Assembly (NCBI RefSeq): GCF_018455725.1
Contig: NZ_JAHCLR010000013.1
Span: 1-64,000, forward strand
DNA length: 64,000 nt
Source: Mycolicibacter acidiphilus
GTDB lineage: Bacteria > Actinomycetota > Actinomycetes > Mycobacteriales > Mycobacteriaceae
Direction of reading: 5' to 3'
Shown piece after piece: positions 52,851-61,521 of the stretch (positions are counted from its first letter, which is position 1; every line of letters begins with the position of its first letter). The notes under the pieces are model-generated. The model made no database searches. It saw only the letters and a program-made list of their open reading frames with translations, and was not told the DNA's origin. A program made the translations under genes and the position numbers.

Positions 52851-52935
52851 ACGGTACTCACCGCCGCCGCGCGTCGCGCAGCACACGCCCGGCAAACGAC
52901 GCTCGGAGTTGGATCGGATGCGGGCCGTTTACCAT
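52851..52935. promoter_or_regulatory. Back-to-back leaderless promoters
   Basis: On the minus strand TACCGT (52851-52856) lies 7 nt before ATG 52843. On the plus strand TACCAT (52930-52935) lies 7 nt before GTG 52943. Two leaderless genes thus share a 99-bp spacer. Confidence 0.6.
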
Positions 52936-52942
52936 ACCCGGA

Positions 52943-53962
52943 GTGAACAGGCGGATTCTGACTCTGCTGGCCGCGCTGCTGCCGGTGCTGACGTTCGGCG
53001 TGCTGCTGGCGGCGGTCACGGTGCCCTTCGTGTCGCTGGGTCCGGGCCCGACGTTCGACACCCTGGGCAGCATCGACGGCAAACAGGTGGTCGACATCCA
53101 GGGCACCAAGGTCCACCCGACGACCGGACACCTCAACATGACCACGGTGTCGCAGCGGGACGGCTTGACACTCGGCGAGGCGCTGACGCTGTGGCTGTCC
53201 GGCCGGGAGCAACTGATGCCCCGCGACCTGGTCTACCCGCCCGGCAAGTCGCGGGAGGAGGTCGACGACGACAACAACGCCGACTTCCGGCAGTCCGAGC
53301 AGAGTGCGGCCTACGCCGCACTGGGCTATCTGCGCTACCCGGCGGCGGTCACCATCGCCGAAGTCCGCGATCCCGGGCCGTCGCTGGGGGCGTTGCAGGT
53401 CGGCGACGCCGTCGACGCCGTCAACGGCCGGCCGGTGTACACCGTCGACCAGTTCACCTCGATGCTCTCCGCGACCAAACCGGGCGAGGTCGCGGTGCTC
53501 GACTACCGCCGCAAGAACGCCCCGCCGGGTGTTGCGCGGATCACCCTCGGCGAGCACAAGGACCGGCCCAGCGGCTTCCTGGGGGTCTCGGTGCTCGACG
53601 CGCCGTGGGCGCCGTTCACCGTCGACTTCAACCTCGCCAACGTGGGCGGCCCGTCGGCGGGCCTGATGTTCTCGCTGGCGGTCGTCGACAAGCTCACCGA
53701 CGGCGCCCTGGCCGGCCCGAACTTCGTGGCGGGCACCGGCACCATCAAGTCAAACGGCCAGGTTGATGCGATCGGCGGCATCGCCCACAAGATGGTCGCC
53801 GCCAAAGAGGCCGGGGCGACGGTGTTCCTGGTGCCGTCCCAGAACTGCTACGAGGCGAAGTCCGACAGCAACGGCATGCAGCTGGTGAAGGTCGACACCC
53901 TGGCCGAGGCGGTGGACGCGCTGCACACGATCACCGGTGGCGGTCAGCCACCGTCCTGCTGA
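52943..53962 (+). CDS. Membrane-anchored PDZ/Lon-type serine protease (Rv3194c-like)
   Basis: A 339-residue protein with one N-terminal membrane helix (ILTLLAALLPVLTFGVLLAA), a central PDZ domain (about 125-200: GPSLGALQVGDAVDAVNGR) and a C-terminal Lon (S16) protease domain. The catalytic Ser is in GGPSAGLMFSLAVVD and the Lys in GGIAHKMVAAKEAGA. It corresponds to Rv3194c and probably trims membrane or secreted proteins. GTG 52943 is leaderless by promoter spacing. The much longer frame upstream is not used. Confidence 0.93.
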   Translation: MNRRILTLLAALLPVLTFGVLLAAVTVPFVSLGPGPTFDTLGSIDGKQVVDIQGTKVHPTTGHLNMTTVSQRDGLTLGEALTLWLSGREQLMPRDLVYPPGKSREEVDDDNNADFRQSEQSAAYAALGYLRYPAAVTIAEVRDPGPSLGALQVGDAVDAVNGRPVYTVDQFTSMLSATKPGEVAVLDYRRKNAPPGVARITLGEHKDRPSGFLGVSVLDAPWAPFTVDFNLANVGGPSAGLMFSLAVVDKLTDGALAGPNFVAGTGTIKSNGQVDAIGGIAHKMVAAKEAGATVFLVPSQNCYEAKSDSNGMQLVKVDTLAEAVDALHTITGGGQPPSC

Positions 53963-53974
53963 CGCCTGGTTGGC

Positions 53975-53980
53975 TACAGT
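53975..53980 (+). promoter_or_regulatory. -10 box for the UPF0182 gene
   Basis: TACAGT is placed about 38 nt before GTG 54018, which has its own AGGGAG ribosome site. So this gene has a short normal leader. Confidence 0.45.
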
Positions 53981-54017
53981 GGGGCGGTCAGCCGAACCGA
54001 CTTAGGGAGCGTGGCAC

Positions 54018-56972
54018 GTGGGTATGCGGCCCACCGCGAGGATGCCGAAATTGACCCCGCGCAGCCGGATCATGGTCGGGAGTGCCCTGGCCGTCATCGT
54101 TGCACTGCTAGTGGGGCCGCGCCTGGTCGACGGCTACGTCGACTGGCTGTGGTTCGGTGAGCTCGGGTATCGATCGGTATTCGTCACGACGCTGCTCACC
54201 CGACTGGTCGCCTTCCTGGTGGTGGGAGTGTTCGCCGGTGCGCTGGTCTTCGCCGGGCTGGCGCTGGCCTACCGGGCCCGTCCGGTGTTCGTGCCCAGCA
54301 ACGGCGCCAACGACCCGGTAGCGCGCTATCGGGCGGCGGTGCTGCCGCGGCTGCGACTGGTCGGGATCGGGGTGCCGGCGGCGATCGGACTGCTGGCCGG
54401 CATCGTCGCGCAGAGTTACTGGGTGCGGATCCAGTTGTTCTGGCGCGGCGGTGATTTCGGGATCGCGGACCCGCAGTTCGGCAAAGACCTGGGTTTCTAC
54501 GCCTTCGACCTGCCGTTCTACCGCCTGGTCGTCGGTTTCCTGCTGGTGACGGTGTTCCTCGCCGCGATGGGGAACCTGGTGGCGCACTACATCTTCGGTG
54601 GGATTCGACTGTCCGGCCGCGGTGGTGTGCTGAGCCGGCCGGCGCGCATTCAGGTCGTCAGCCTGATCGGGACCCTGGTGCTGCTCAAGGCGGCCGCGTA
54701 CTGGCTGGACCGCTACGAACTGCTCAGCCACACCAGAATGGGCAAGCCGTTCACCGGGGCGGGGTACACCGACATCAACGCGGTGCTGCCGGCCAAGATG
54801 ATTCTGCTGGCGATCGCATTGATCTGTGCAGTCGCGGTGTTCTCGGCGGTCGTGCTGCGGGACTTGCAGATTCCGGCGATCGGGCTGGTGCTGCTGCTGC
54901 TGTCGTCGGTGGTGGTCGGGGCGGGCTGGCCGATGCTGGTCGAGCAGTTCAGCGTCAAACCCAATGCCGCGCAGAAGGAGAGCGAGTACATCGCCCGCTC
55001 CATCGTCGCGACCCGGCAGGCCTACGGTCTCACCGGCGACGTGGTCACCTACCGCGACTACAGCGGCGACGCGCGGGCAACGGCCGCGCAGGTCGCCGCG
55101 GACGCGGCCACCACCTCCAACATCCGGCTGCTGGATCCGACGATCGTCAGCCCGGCGTTCACCCAGTTCCAGCAGGGCAAGAACTTCTACTTCTTCCCCG
55201 ACCAACTCACCATCGACCGCTACCGCGACCGCAGCGGGCAACTGCGCGACTACGTCGTCGCCGCCCGCGAACTCAACCCGGACCGGCTGATCGACAACCA
55301 GCGGGACTGGATCAACCGGCACACCGTCTACACCCACGGCAACGGGTTCATCGCCTCACCGGCGAACACCGTCCGCGGCATCGCCAACGACCCCAACCAG
55401 AACGGTGGCTACCCGGAGTTCCTGGTCAACGTCGTCGGGGCCAACGACACGGTGCGTTCTGACGGCCCGGCGCCACTGGACCAGCCGCGCGTCTACTACG
55501 GGCCGGTGATCGCCAACACCCTGGCCGACTACGCGATCGTCGGGCGCAACGGTGTCGACCGCGAGTACGACTACGAGACCAACACCGACACCAAGAACTA
55601 CACCTACACCGGTGCCGGGGGCGTTCCGATCGGAAACTGGCTGGCGCGCAGCGTGTTCGCCGCGAAGTTCGCCGAACGCAACTTCTTGTTCTCGTCGGTG
55701 ATCGGCTCGGACAGCAAGATTCTGTTCAACCGGGACCCGGCCAAGCGGGTGCAGGCGGTGGCGCCGTGGCTGACCACCGACTCCACCATGTACCCGGCGA
55801 TCGTCAACAAGCGGCTGGTGTGGATCATCGACGGCTACACCACCCTGGACAACTACCCGTACTCGGAGCTGACGTCGCTGTCGTCGGCGACGGCGGACTC
55901 CAACGAGGTGGAGTTCAACCGGCTGCTGCCCGACCGGCGGGTGTCCTACATCCGCAACTCGGTGAAGGCCACCGTCGACGCCTACGACGGCACCGTGAGC
56001 CTGTACGCGCAGGATGAGAAGGACCCGGTCCTGAAAGCCTGGATGAAGGTGTTCCCGGGTACCGTGCAACCCAAGTCCGACATCTCGCCGGAGCTGGCCG
56101 AGCACCTGCGTTACCCCGAGGACCTGTTCAAGGTGCAGCGGATGCTGCTGGCCAAGTACCACGTCAACGACCCGGTGGAATTCTTTGCCGCACAGAACTT
56201 CTGGGATGTGCCGCTGGATCCCAACCCGACCGCCAGCAGCTTCCAGCCGCCCTACTACATCGTGGCGAAAAACCTTGCCAAGAACGATAATTCGGCGTCA
56301 TTCCAGCTGACCAGTGCAATGAACCGGTTGAAGCGGGACTTCCTGGCCGCCTACGTCAGCGCCAGCTCCGACCCGGACAGCTACGGCAAGATCACCGTGC
56401 TGACCATCCCCGGCGAGGTCAAGGGGCCGAAGTTAGCGAACAACGCGATCACCACCGACACCGCGGTCACCCAGGACCTCGGGGTGATCGGTCGGGACAA
56501 CCAGAACCGGATCCGCTGGGGCAACCTGCTGACGCTGCCGGTGGCCGATGGGGGACTGCTCTACGTCGAACCGGTGTATGCATCTCCCGGGGCCAGCGAC
56601 GCGTCGTCGTCGTATCCACGGCTGATCCGGGTGGCGATGATGTACAACGACAAGATCGGCTACGGCCCAACGGTTTCCGACGCGCTGACCGGGCTGTTCG
56701 GTCCGGGTGCGGGCGCGGCGGCCGCGGAGATCGCGCCCACCGAGAACGGTGCGCCCGCCGCGAAACCCGAGACGCCCAGTGCGCCGGTCGCCGCGGTGCC
56801 GCCACCGACCGGTGACGCCGGACTGTCGCCGGCGAAGGCTGCCGCGCTGCGCGAGATCCAGTCCGCGATCGCCGCGGTGCGTGAGACGCAGCGCAAGGGT
56901 GACTTCGCCGGCTACGGCGCGGCGCTGCAGCGTCTCGACGAGGCGATGGAGAAGTTCAACAGCGCCAAGTGA
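54018..56972 (+). CDS. Large UPF0182 integral membrane protein (Rv3193c-like)
   Basis: A 984-residue membrane protein. The first third holds about seven helices (for example [57 protein letters not shown]). A long extracytoplasmic domain follows, with [31 protein letters not shown] and [11 protein letters not shown]. The tail is Ala/Pro-rich, then a short coiled coil. It corresponds to Rv3193c (992 residues by memory). GTG 54018 has AGGGAG 8 nt upstream. It is conserved across actinobacteria, with unknown function. Confidence 0.93.
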   Translation: MGMRPTARMPKLTPRSRIMVGSALAVIVALLVGPRLVDGYVDWLWFGELGYRSVFVTTLLTRLVAFLVVGVFAGALVFAGLALAYRARPVFVPSNGANDPVARYRAAVLPRLRLVGIGVPAAIGLLAGIVAQSYWVRIQLFWRGGDFGIADPQFGKDLGFYAFDLPFYRLVVGFLLVTVFLAAMGNLVAHYIFGGIRLSGRGGVLSRPARIQVVSLIGTLVLLKAAAYWLDRYELLSHTRMGKPFTGAGYTDINAVLPAKMILLAIALICAVAVFSAVVLRDLQIPAIGLVLLLLSSVVVGAGWPMLVEQFSVKPNAAQKESEYIARSIVATRQAYGLTGDVVTYRDYSGDARATAAQVAADAATTSNIRLLDPTIVSPAFTQFQQGKNFYFFPDQLTIDRYRDRSGQLRDYVVAARELNPDRLIDNQRDWINRHTVYTHGNGFIASPANTVRGIANDPNQNGGYPEFLVNVVGANDTVRSDGPAPLDQPRVYYGPVIANTLADYAIVGRNGVDREYDYETNTDTKNYTYTGAGGVPIGNWLARSVFAAKFAERNFLFSSVIGSDSKILFNRDPAKRVQAVAPWLTTDSTMYPAIVNKRLVWIIDGYTTLDNYPYSELTSLSSATADSNEVEFNRLLPDRRVSYIRNSVKATVDAYDGTVSLYAQDEKDPVLKAWMKVFPGTVQPKSDISPELAEHLRYPEDLFKVQRMLLAKYHVNDPVEFFAAQNFWDVPLDPNPTASSFQPPYYIVAKNLAKNDNSASFQLTSAMNRLKRDFLAAYVSASSDPDSYGKITVLTIPGEVKGPKLANNAITTDTAVTQDLGVIGRDNQNRIRWGNLLTLPVADGGLLYVEPVYASPGASDASSSYPRLIRVAMMYNDKIGYGPTVSDALTGLFGPGAGAAAAEIAPTENGAPAAKPETPSAPVAAVPPPTGDAGLSPAKAAALREIQSAIAAVRETQRKGDFAGYGAALQRLDEAMEKFNSAK

Positions 56973-57097
56973 TCTCCCCGGGACCGTGCAGAGTTCACCG
57001 CCCCCACCAGGGATTTCAGCGGTGAGCTCTGCACGGCCGGGTTCGTGGGCAGGCGATTTGGTGAGACCGGGCGGGTTGGGTAGTCTGTAGATACCGA

Positions 57098-57171
57098 CGC
57101 GGGGTGGAGCAGCTCGGTAGCTCGCTGGGCTCATAACCCAGAGGTCGCAGGTTCGAATCCTGTCCCCGCTA
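57098..57171 (+). tRNA. Initiator tRNA-fMet (CAU)
   Basis: A 74-nt cloverleaf with anticodon CAT in the stem GGGCTCATAACCC, whose three G-C pairs mark initiator tRNA. Position 1 (C) does not pair with position 72 (T), also an initiator feature. D-arm GAGCAGCTCGGTAGCTC and T-loop TTCGAAT are normal. The CCA end is not encoded. It is followed by a strong terminator. Confidence 0.96.
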
Positions 57172-57179
57172 CTAGCGAA

Positions 57180-57211
57180 ACGGCCCCCGGAGAAATCCGG
57201 GGGCCGTTTTC
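57180..57211 (+). terminator. Terminator of the initiator tRNA
   Basis: Perfect 12-bp stem (57180-57191 with 57196-57207) closed by a GAAA tetraloop, followed by TTTT. Confidence 0.9.
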
Positions 57212-57225
57212 GTTCGTCGAACTGG

Positions 57226-58506
57226 TTATCCGCTCGTCTCGGCAACGCGACGGGTGATTTCCTGCGTATGGCGCTCCAGCCGCGGAAGTAACCGGTCGGC
57301 CACATCCTGGGCAGCGGGACTGTCGATGCCGGCGAGTACTGACCGGAATGCATCCGGCGCGGCGATCGCCAGGTCTGCGACCCGGGCCAGTCGCTCGGCG
57401 CGGTCGAGCTTCATCTCGTCAGCATGGCGTTCGAAGTTCTTCTTGAGCACCTGACCGAACTTGCGTCGCCCACCGATCGACATGGCTACGGAGGAAAGGT
57501 CATAACCGCCCGCTCGTGGTTCGTAGGCCAGCGCCGAAGACAAATCGTAAAGCGGTGCCATCCGGGGTCTGCCCCGAGGTGGATAGAGCAGCGCGAAGTT
57601 TTTCGCATGCGCATCGGGTGCGCCGACGACGTAGTTGAACAGCACGGCGTCGGAGAAGTGGCGGACATCCTGCTCAGGGAGTGCCGATTCACGGCGCAAC
57701 ATCGCTGCCAACTCGGCGGTGCGTGGCCCGTTGCGCTCTTCGTACTTGTTCGCGGGCATGCGCCCCATGGCCTGGCAGAAGTCGACCTGGTGAAGACGGC
57801 ACACCGCGGAACTCGGGTCGTGGTAGCGATCGAAGCGGGTGATGACGATCGCGGTTTCGCCGGCGAAGTCGGCTAGTTCGGTCGCCGCGACGGTCAGCCC
57901 GAGCCGTGCGGCGACCTGCATCGTCGCGTATTCGAGGACGGCCTGATGTCTGAGCCGGGCGACGCCGGGTTTGACGATGTGGGTGGACGCGGCGGCTCCG
58001 CGTGCCTCATGCCAGCGATTTGCCAGGCGTGCCAGGGTGAATTTCTCTTGGGCGCCCGGCAGGCTCCAGTGTTCTTCGGGGAGTGTCCAGGACGCTCCGG
58101 TGGCATGCAGGGCGGCGAGCCTTGCGCCAATCTCGGTGTTGCTGACCGGTCGGTAGTCGGCGGCTCGGCGGGTGAGTTCGTCCAGTGCGTCGTCATGGGC
58201 GAATTGGACGGCACCGACGCAGTCCCTGCCCATCACGGCCAGCAGATCGAATGCGGTCTCGCCGGTCTTCAATTCAGCCGCCCAGGCCCCGCGCACGTCG
58301 GGGCTCTCGGGAAGGAGCCCTTCGACGTAGGCCGTGACCGCTTGGTGTCCGAACCGGGTGTCGCTGATCGGCAGTGCCGGACTCAATGGAATCCGACCGG
58401 TGTTGCGGTAGCCCTCGCGGTAGGTAAAGGTGTACTGGCCCAGGCGGTTTCGAGACCAATCGCCGACGATCTGGCCTCGCAGCAGCACAACTAGCCGGTC
58501 AGTCAT
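57226..58506 (-). CDS. hipA: HipA-family Ser/Thr kinase toxin
   Basis: A 426-residue HipA-type toxin kinase. Visible parts are the N-terminal domain with GQIVGDWSRNRLGQYTFTY, the nucleotide loop region SLPGAQEKFTLA, the catalytic block NYVVGAPDAHAKNFALLY (Asp/Asn), and PLYDLSSALAYEP for metal binding. HipA proteins phosphorylate targets such as glutamyl-tRNA synthetase and cause dormancy. It overlaps hipB by 8 bp. Both lie directly after the tRNA, suggesting acquisition there. The target cannot be deduced. Confidence 0.92.
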   Translation of the reverse strand: MTDRLVVLLRGQIVGDWSRNRLGQYTFTYREGYRNTGRIPLSPALPISDTRFGHQAVTAYVEGLLPESPDVRGAWAAELKTGETAFDLLAVMGRDCVGAVQFAHDDALDELTRRAADYRPVSNTEIGARLAALHATGASWTLPEEHWSLPGAQEKFTLARLANRWHEARGAAASTHIVKPGVARLRHQAVLEYATMQVAARLGLTVAATELADFAGETAIVITRFDRYHDPSSAVCRLHQVDFCQAMGRMPANKYEERNGPRTAELAAMLRRESALPEQDVRHFSDAVLFNYVVGAPDAHAKNFALLYPPRGRPRMAPLYDLSSALAYEPRAGGYDLSSVAMSIGGRRKFGQVLKKNFERHADEMKLDRAERLARVADLAIAAPDAFRSVLAGIDSPAAQDVADRLLPRLERHTQEITRRVAETSG

Positions 58507-58777
58507 CGAAGATCGACTCGAACGCAGTCTGGGCTGCGTGATCCTCGGGGGTGTCCTGAATGGGTGAGAGCGTTACTGTCAGGCCCAGTGCGGCGATGAC
58601 ACGGAAAACGCTATCCAGCTCCGCAGTCGCATGCCCGCCTTCCAGTCTGATCAGCCACCCGCGCGACACCTGCGCTCGACCGGCCAGGTCAGTCTGGGTG
58701 AGGCCTTGACGACGGCGCTCTTCGCGCAGTGCACGGCCTAACCGGCGAGGCTCGGTGAGCTCGTACATGAATGTCAT
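58499..58777 (-). CDS. hipB: HipB-family antitoxin, XRE helix-turn-helix
   Basis: A small DNA-binding antitoxin with an XRE helix-turn-helix: LGRALREERRRQGLTQTDLA, GRAQVSRGWLIRLEGG. The Asp/Glu-rich C-terminus may contact HipA. The frame is open from ATG 58804, but that ATG lies inside a repeat array likely to be its operator. ATG 58777 follows a TATGTT box by 8 nt and gives 92 residues; ATG 58768 (MYELTEP) is another option. It would neutralise HipA and repress its own operon. Confidence 0.85.
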   Translation of the reverse strand: MTFMYELTEPRRLGRALREERRRQGLTQTDLAGRAQVSRGWLIRLEGGHATAELDSVFRVIAALGLTVTLSPIQDTPEDHAAQTAFESIFDD

Positions 58778-58831
58778 CGTACGTGAACATACTCCAAATG
58801 TCATCGATCAATAACATTTGTGAAATGTCAT
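58770..58831. promoter_or_regulatory. hipBA operator with three direct repeats every 27 bp
   Basis: AATGTCAT occurs at 58770-58777, 58797-58804 and 58824-58831, exactly 27 bp apart, each with a purine before and [CT]G after. An inverted pair CAAATGT-N12-ACATTTG (58795-58820) overlaps the middle copy. The array covers the hipB promoter and start region. Confidence 0.65.
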
Positions 58832-58843
58832 TGCTCGATGACG

Positions 58844-59296
58844 TCACGAAGGCAGTCGCGCCGTCAGGTCCTGCCGGAGGAGGCCGACCTCCGCGCCGAG
58901 TGCCTGAAGAATCTCACCCGCGACTTCCGGTCCTGCCCATGGATCGTCGAGCCGGCCCAGGATTCCGAGGAGGAGGTGCTCGGCACCGATGTGGTGGTGG
59001 CCGAGTCGGCGCGACTCCGTCATGGCCAGATGCAGTACGTGCTTGACCCCCGGGCTGTAGGGCAGGTGTTCCGGGGGTCCGTCAATCGCGTCGCCGACGA
59101 GACGGCGTGCTTGCGTCCAAATATCGCGTGGTGAGAGGTTGGCCGTGAACAGTGCTTCGGTGACCGGCCCTCGGGCGTGATCGACGAGGGCCAGCAGGAG
59201 ATGCTCGACACCGATGTGACCATGCCACAGTGCCCGGGCATGCTCGGCCGCAGTCAGCAGTGTCTGGCGTGCGTCGTCGTTGATCGACTCGAACAT
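58844..59296 (-). CDS. Stand-alone Clp N-terminal-domain protein
   Basis: A 150-residue protein consisting only of a double Clp-N repeat: MFESINDDARQTLLTAAEHA with HIGVEHLLLALVDHARGPV, and SRRLGHHHIGAEHLLLGILG. There are no AAA ATPase modules. Such proteins may act as adaptors for ClpC or block substrate entry. ATG 59296 has GGGAGG upstream; the longer frame to 60007 is a shadow. Its start lies 43 bp inside the small gene upstream, so translation of the two is coupled. Confidence 0.85.
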   Translation of the reverse strand: MFESINDDARQTLLTAAEHARALWHGHIGVEHLLLALVDHARGPVTEALFTANLSPRDIWTQARRLVGDAIDGPPEHLPYSPGVKHVLHLAMTESRRLGHHHIGAEHLLLGILGRLDDPWAGPEVAGEILQALGAEVGLLRQDLTARLPS

Positions 59297-59529
59297 GACT
59301 CGTTCCTCCCAGATCCTCGTCGGAGCTGTTGTGCCAGCCCGACCACGTAGTGGCACGTCTCCCGCAGGCGGTCCTGTGAATCCGCAGGCCATTCGCGCAG
59401 CGGTGGGCAGGTCAGGATGAAGTCGCATAGTTTGTCGCGGCTCTCGGCGCAGTCGGTTTGCTCGGCGGCCAACGCCAGCAGTGCCTGAAGCGCCGCGTCG
59501 ACGGGCTCGACGACATCGTCGGGATCCAT
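59254..59529 (-). CDS. Small hypothetical protein with six cysteines, overlapping the Clp-N gene
   Basis: A 91-residue acidic protein with DCAESRDKLCDFILTCPPLR and LRETCHYVVGL, then a tail (SCSSRSTTTHARHC) that overlaps the Clp-N gene. ATG 59529 is supported by a TACCGT box 7 nt upstream. Third-position GC is high before the overlap, as in real genes here. The Cys pattern has no known family. It may be a regulator or partner of the Clp-N protein; this is inference. Confidence 0.6.
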   Translation of the reverse strand: MDPDDVVEPVDAALQALLALAAEQTDCAESRDKLCDFILTCPPLREWPADSQDRLRETCHYVVGLAQQLRRGSGRNESCSSRSTTTHARHC

Positions 59530-59536
59530 GGCCGGC

Positions 59537-59556
59537 ACGGTATCGGTAGCTACCGA
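59537..59556 (-). promoter_or_regulatory. Leaderless promoter with 14-bp palindrome
   Basis: TACCGT (59537-59542, minus strand) precedes ATG 59529 by 7 nt. Immediately upstream, TCGGTAGCTACCGA at 59543-59556 is a perfect 14-bp palindrome between the divergent Clp-N operon and the gene at 59663, so it may be an operator for both. Confidence 0.5.
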
Positions 59557-59662
59557 CACTGGGGATGGCCGGACGCTGCTGTCGCCCAGCGCCCCACTGC
59601 CTCCGTCGTCCGAACCGTCGACCCGTCATCGCTTGTCCCCTGCCTCTGCGAAGCTGACACCC

Positions 59663-60340
59663 ATGACCTACACGCCAGAACAACTGACGTCCCTGATCGC
59701 CCGCTGCGAGCAGTTCCGCGGCACCACGGCCCCCGCCGGCTACCGTGAGGGCCTCGCCTTGTGCATCACCGACTCGGTGCAGTCGACCGGTGTCACATAC
59801 TCCAGCGTGGAGAAGGTCGTCAACCGCTACCGGGCTTACCGCCGTGACCGGGGCGGCGACCCGAACAGCGACGGTGTGCCCGAACTCCTCGCCACGTTCG
59901 ATGTGCTGGGCGGTCCGGACGGGTGGGTGGAGCAAATCGGTAACCGAAACCGCACCTCCACCCGTAACGGGGTATTGAAGGCCGAGGCGATCCGGGATGC
60001 GGCCCAAGCGCTCGCCGCCCAGGGCATCGAAACAACGGAGGACCTTCGCGGCGCTGCCAGCGACGAAGCCCGTCTCGCGCGACTAGGGGCGGCATGGCGG
60101 GCCGTGGTCGGTCAAGGCTCCGGCATCACCTGGCACTACGTGCAGATGCTCGCCGGAATCCCGGGCGTGAAACCCGACCGAATGATCTGTCGATTCGTGG
60201 CGGATTCTCTGGAACTGCCGCGTAACAGCGTCACAACGGAGTTCGCCGGTGCAATCGTCACGGCCGCAGCTGCCGAGATGGGTTTATCGCCGACCGACCT
60301 CGACCACGGGATCTGGCAATGGCAGCGGGTACGGAAATAG
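59663..60340 (+). CDS. Hypothetical protein with helix-hairpin-helix-like region
   Basis: A 225-residue helical protein starting MTYTPEQLTSLIARCEQFRG. The C-terminal half has GSGITWHYVQMLAGIPGVKP then DRMICRFV, which looks like the helix-hairpin-helix of DNA glycosylases, though no catalytic Lys/Asp signature is clear. ATG 59663 follows a GAAGCT box by 7 nt, a weak leaderless promoter. The frame is open from 59528. It is divergent from the Clp-N pair, separated by a palindrome. A DNA-binding or repair role is possible but unproven. Confidence 0.7.
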   Translation: MTYTPEQLTSLIARCEQFRGTTAPAGYREGLALCITDSVQSTGVTYSSVEKVVNRYRAYRRDRGGDPNSDGVPELLATFDVLGGPDGWVEQIGNRNRTSTRNGVLKAEAIRDAAQALAAQGIETTEDLRGAASDEARLARLGAAWRAVVGQGSGITWHYVQMLAGIPGVKPDRMICRFVADSLELPRNSVTTEFAGAIVTAAAAEMGLSPTDLDHGIWQWQRVRK

Positions 60341-60430
60341 GTGCGGTGCGACTCGTAAGACAGCCTCAGATCACTGGATGCCAACGCCAGGAAAGGGTCG
60401 GGCGTGAGCGGTCATCCGAGGTCTACGAGT

Positions 60431-60844
60431 TCAAGCCAGTTGCAACCGCTCCGTGGGTTGCCCGGTGATCGCGGTGATGAGGTCGAAGTCATTGTCGACA
60501 TGCAGGATGGTGAGTCCGGTCAGTTCTGCGGTCGCCGCGAGGATGAGGTCGGGGATCGACGGGGCGCGGTGCTGGCCGCGGTCGGCGAGGAGGGCCTGCA
60601 CCTCCACGACGCGGTCCTCGATCCGTGGCTGCAAATGCTCCACCGGCATGAGGGAAACCGGTGGTTCACGCAACTCGCGGCGGGCGATGTCACCGGTCTG
60701 ACAGGAGAATCCGATTTCAAGTCGGGTGACGGTGGTGATCCGGACGAGGCCCCGTGCGATCCGGTTCAACCACAGTTGCGGGTCCGTGCAGACCGGAATC
60801 CGGATCAGGGCCGACTTGTCGATCAGCCATTGCTGCTCGCTCAC
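60431..60844 (-). CDS. vapC: VapC-like PIN-domain toxin
   Basis: A 137-residue PIN-domain ribonuclease toxin. Acidic metal ligands appear in order: [11 protein letters not shown] (first Asp), VTRLEIGFS (Glu), [13 protein letters not shown] (Asp) and HVDNDFDLI (Asp). VapC toxins usually cleave tRNA or rRNA. GTG 60844 overlaps the vapB stop (GTGA) and is preferred; GTG 60853 is an alternative. It lies convergent to the helix-hairpin-helix gene. Confidence 0.92.
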   Translation of the reverse strand: MSEQQWLIDKSALIRIPVCTDPQLWLNRIARGLVRITTVTRLEIGFSCQTGDIARRELREPPVSLMPVEHLQPRIEDRVVEVQALLADRGQHRAPSIPDLILAATAELTGLTILHVDNDFDLITAITGQPTERLQLA

Positions 60845-61065
60845 CAGCCCCACGCTTTGCGCATCAAGTCCTCGTCGGCGAGGCCGGCGCAGTTCTGCGC
60901 AAACCGCTCCATGTCCGCGGGAGTGACCGACCGCTGCGAGGCGGCAGGTGTTGCAGCCAGTTGGCGATGTACGTATTCTGCGCGAGACAGGCCGAGTCGC
61001 GCGGCCTGGACATCGAGGCGGGCGATAACGTCGTCAGGAACGTCACGGATCAGGAGGTCGCCCAT
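60841..61065 (-). CDS. vapB: VapB-like antitoxin (ribbon-helix-helix)
   Basis: A 74-residue antitoxin beginning [20 protein letters not shown], a FitA/ribbon-helix-helix type DNA-binding start, with [16 protein letters not shown]. The C-terminus [12 protein letters not shown] would bind the toxin. ATG 61065 is 6 nt from TATCGT, a leaderless promoter; the frame is open to 61128. A 10-bp palindrome just upstream may be its operator. Confidence 0.9.
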   Translation of the reverse strand: MGDLLIRDVPDDVIARLDVQAARLGLSRAEYVHRQLAATPAASQRSVTPADMERFAQNCAGLADEDLMRKAWGW

Positions 61066-61071
61066 TCCGCA

Positions 61072-61091
61072 ACGATAGCGAGCGATATCGC
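61072..61091 (-). promoter_or_regulatory. vapBC leaderless promoter with palindrome
   Basis: TATCGT (61072-61077, minus strand) lies 6 nt before ATG 61065. GCGATATCGC at 61082-61091 is a perfect palindrome next to it, a likely VapBC operator. Confidence 0.55.
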
Positions 61092-61160
61092 GACGGTGTT
61101 CCTGGTGATAGGAGACATCGAATCGCACCGTGTACCTGTCGTGGAGGGGTGCTTCGAGGC

Positions 61161-61450
61161 TCAGTCATGCTGAGTTGCCTGCCGGGCCGGGTAGACCACC
61201 GTGCCGCTGTTGAGATCCTTGATCAGGGAGGGCCAGTCGCGGTAGTCGAGGGCTAGCGCGTCGTGGTAGCGGCATGTTGGTAACTATCTGCGGGTGTTCA
61301 ACTTGAGTCGTGTCAGCCACGGATGGTTGGCGGGAACGTTTGATCCGGACACGACGACGACCTGGCCAATGGGACTGGACGCATACGTCACCTGCACCTG
61401 CGGCCGCGATGGTTTGACATCCGAACCGCCCTGCCGCGCAATGAATTGAC
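61161..61450 (-). pseudogene. Remnant of a decayed gene in a 455-bp spacer
   Basis: The spacer 61066-61521 has no intact gene besides the vapBC promoter. On the minus strand a reading frame gives YASSPIGQVVVVSG and NHPWLTRLKLNTRR, a TAG at 61284-61286, and then in the same frame YHDALALDYRDWPSLIKDLN and GTVVYPARQATQHD up to TGA at 61161. No start codon follows the TAG. Protein-like sequence on both sides of one in-frame stop suggests a disabled gene or two joined fragments. No family is recognised. Confidence 0.4.
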
Positions 61451-61521
61451 TCGGATAAGCGGGGCGATGTGGTGCTGGGGGGATGCGTTCGCGCTCTACC
61501 GGGATACCGCAGGGGCGACGA

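Noticed and set aside
51284-52942. N-terminal extension of the PDZ protease by about 550 residues
   Set aside because: It is antisense to the DUF2342 gene; the membrane helix and leaderless promoter fix the start at 52943.
57098-57240. Phage or element attachment site at the tRNA
   Set aside because: No second copy of the tRNA 3' end and no integrase were found within the window.
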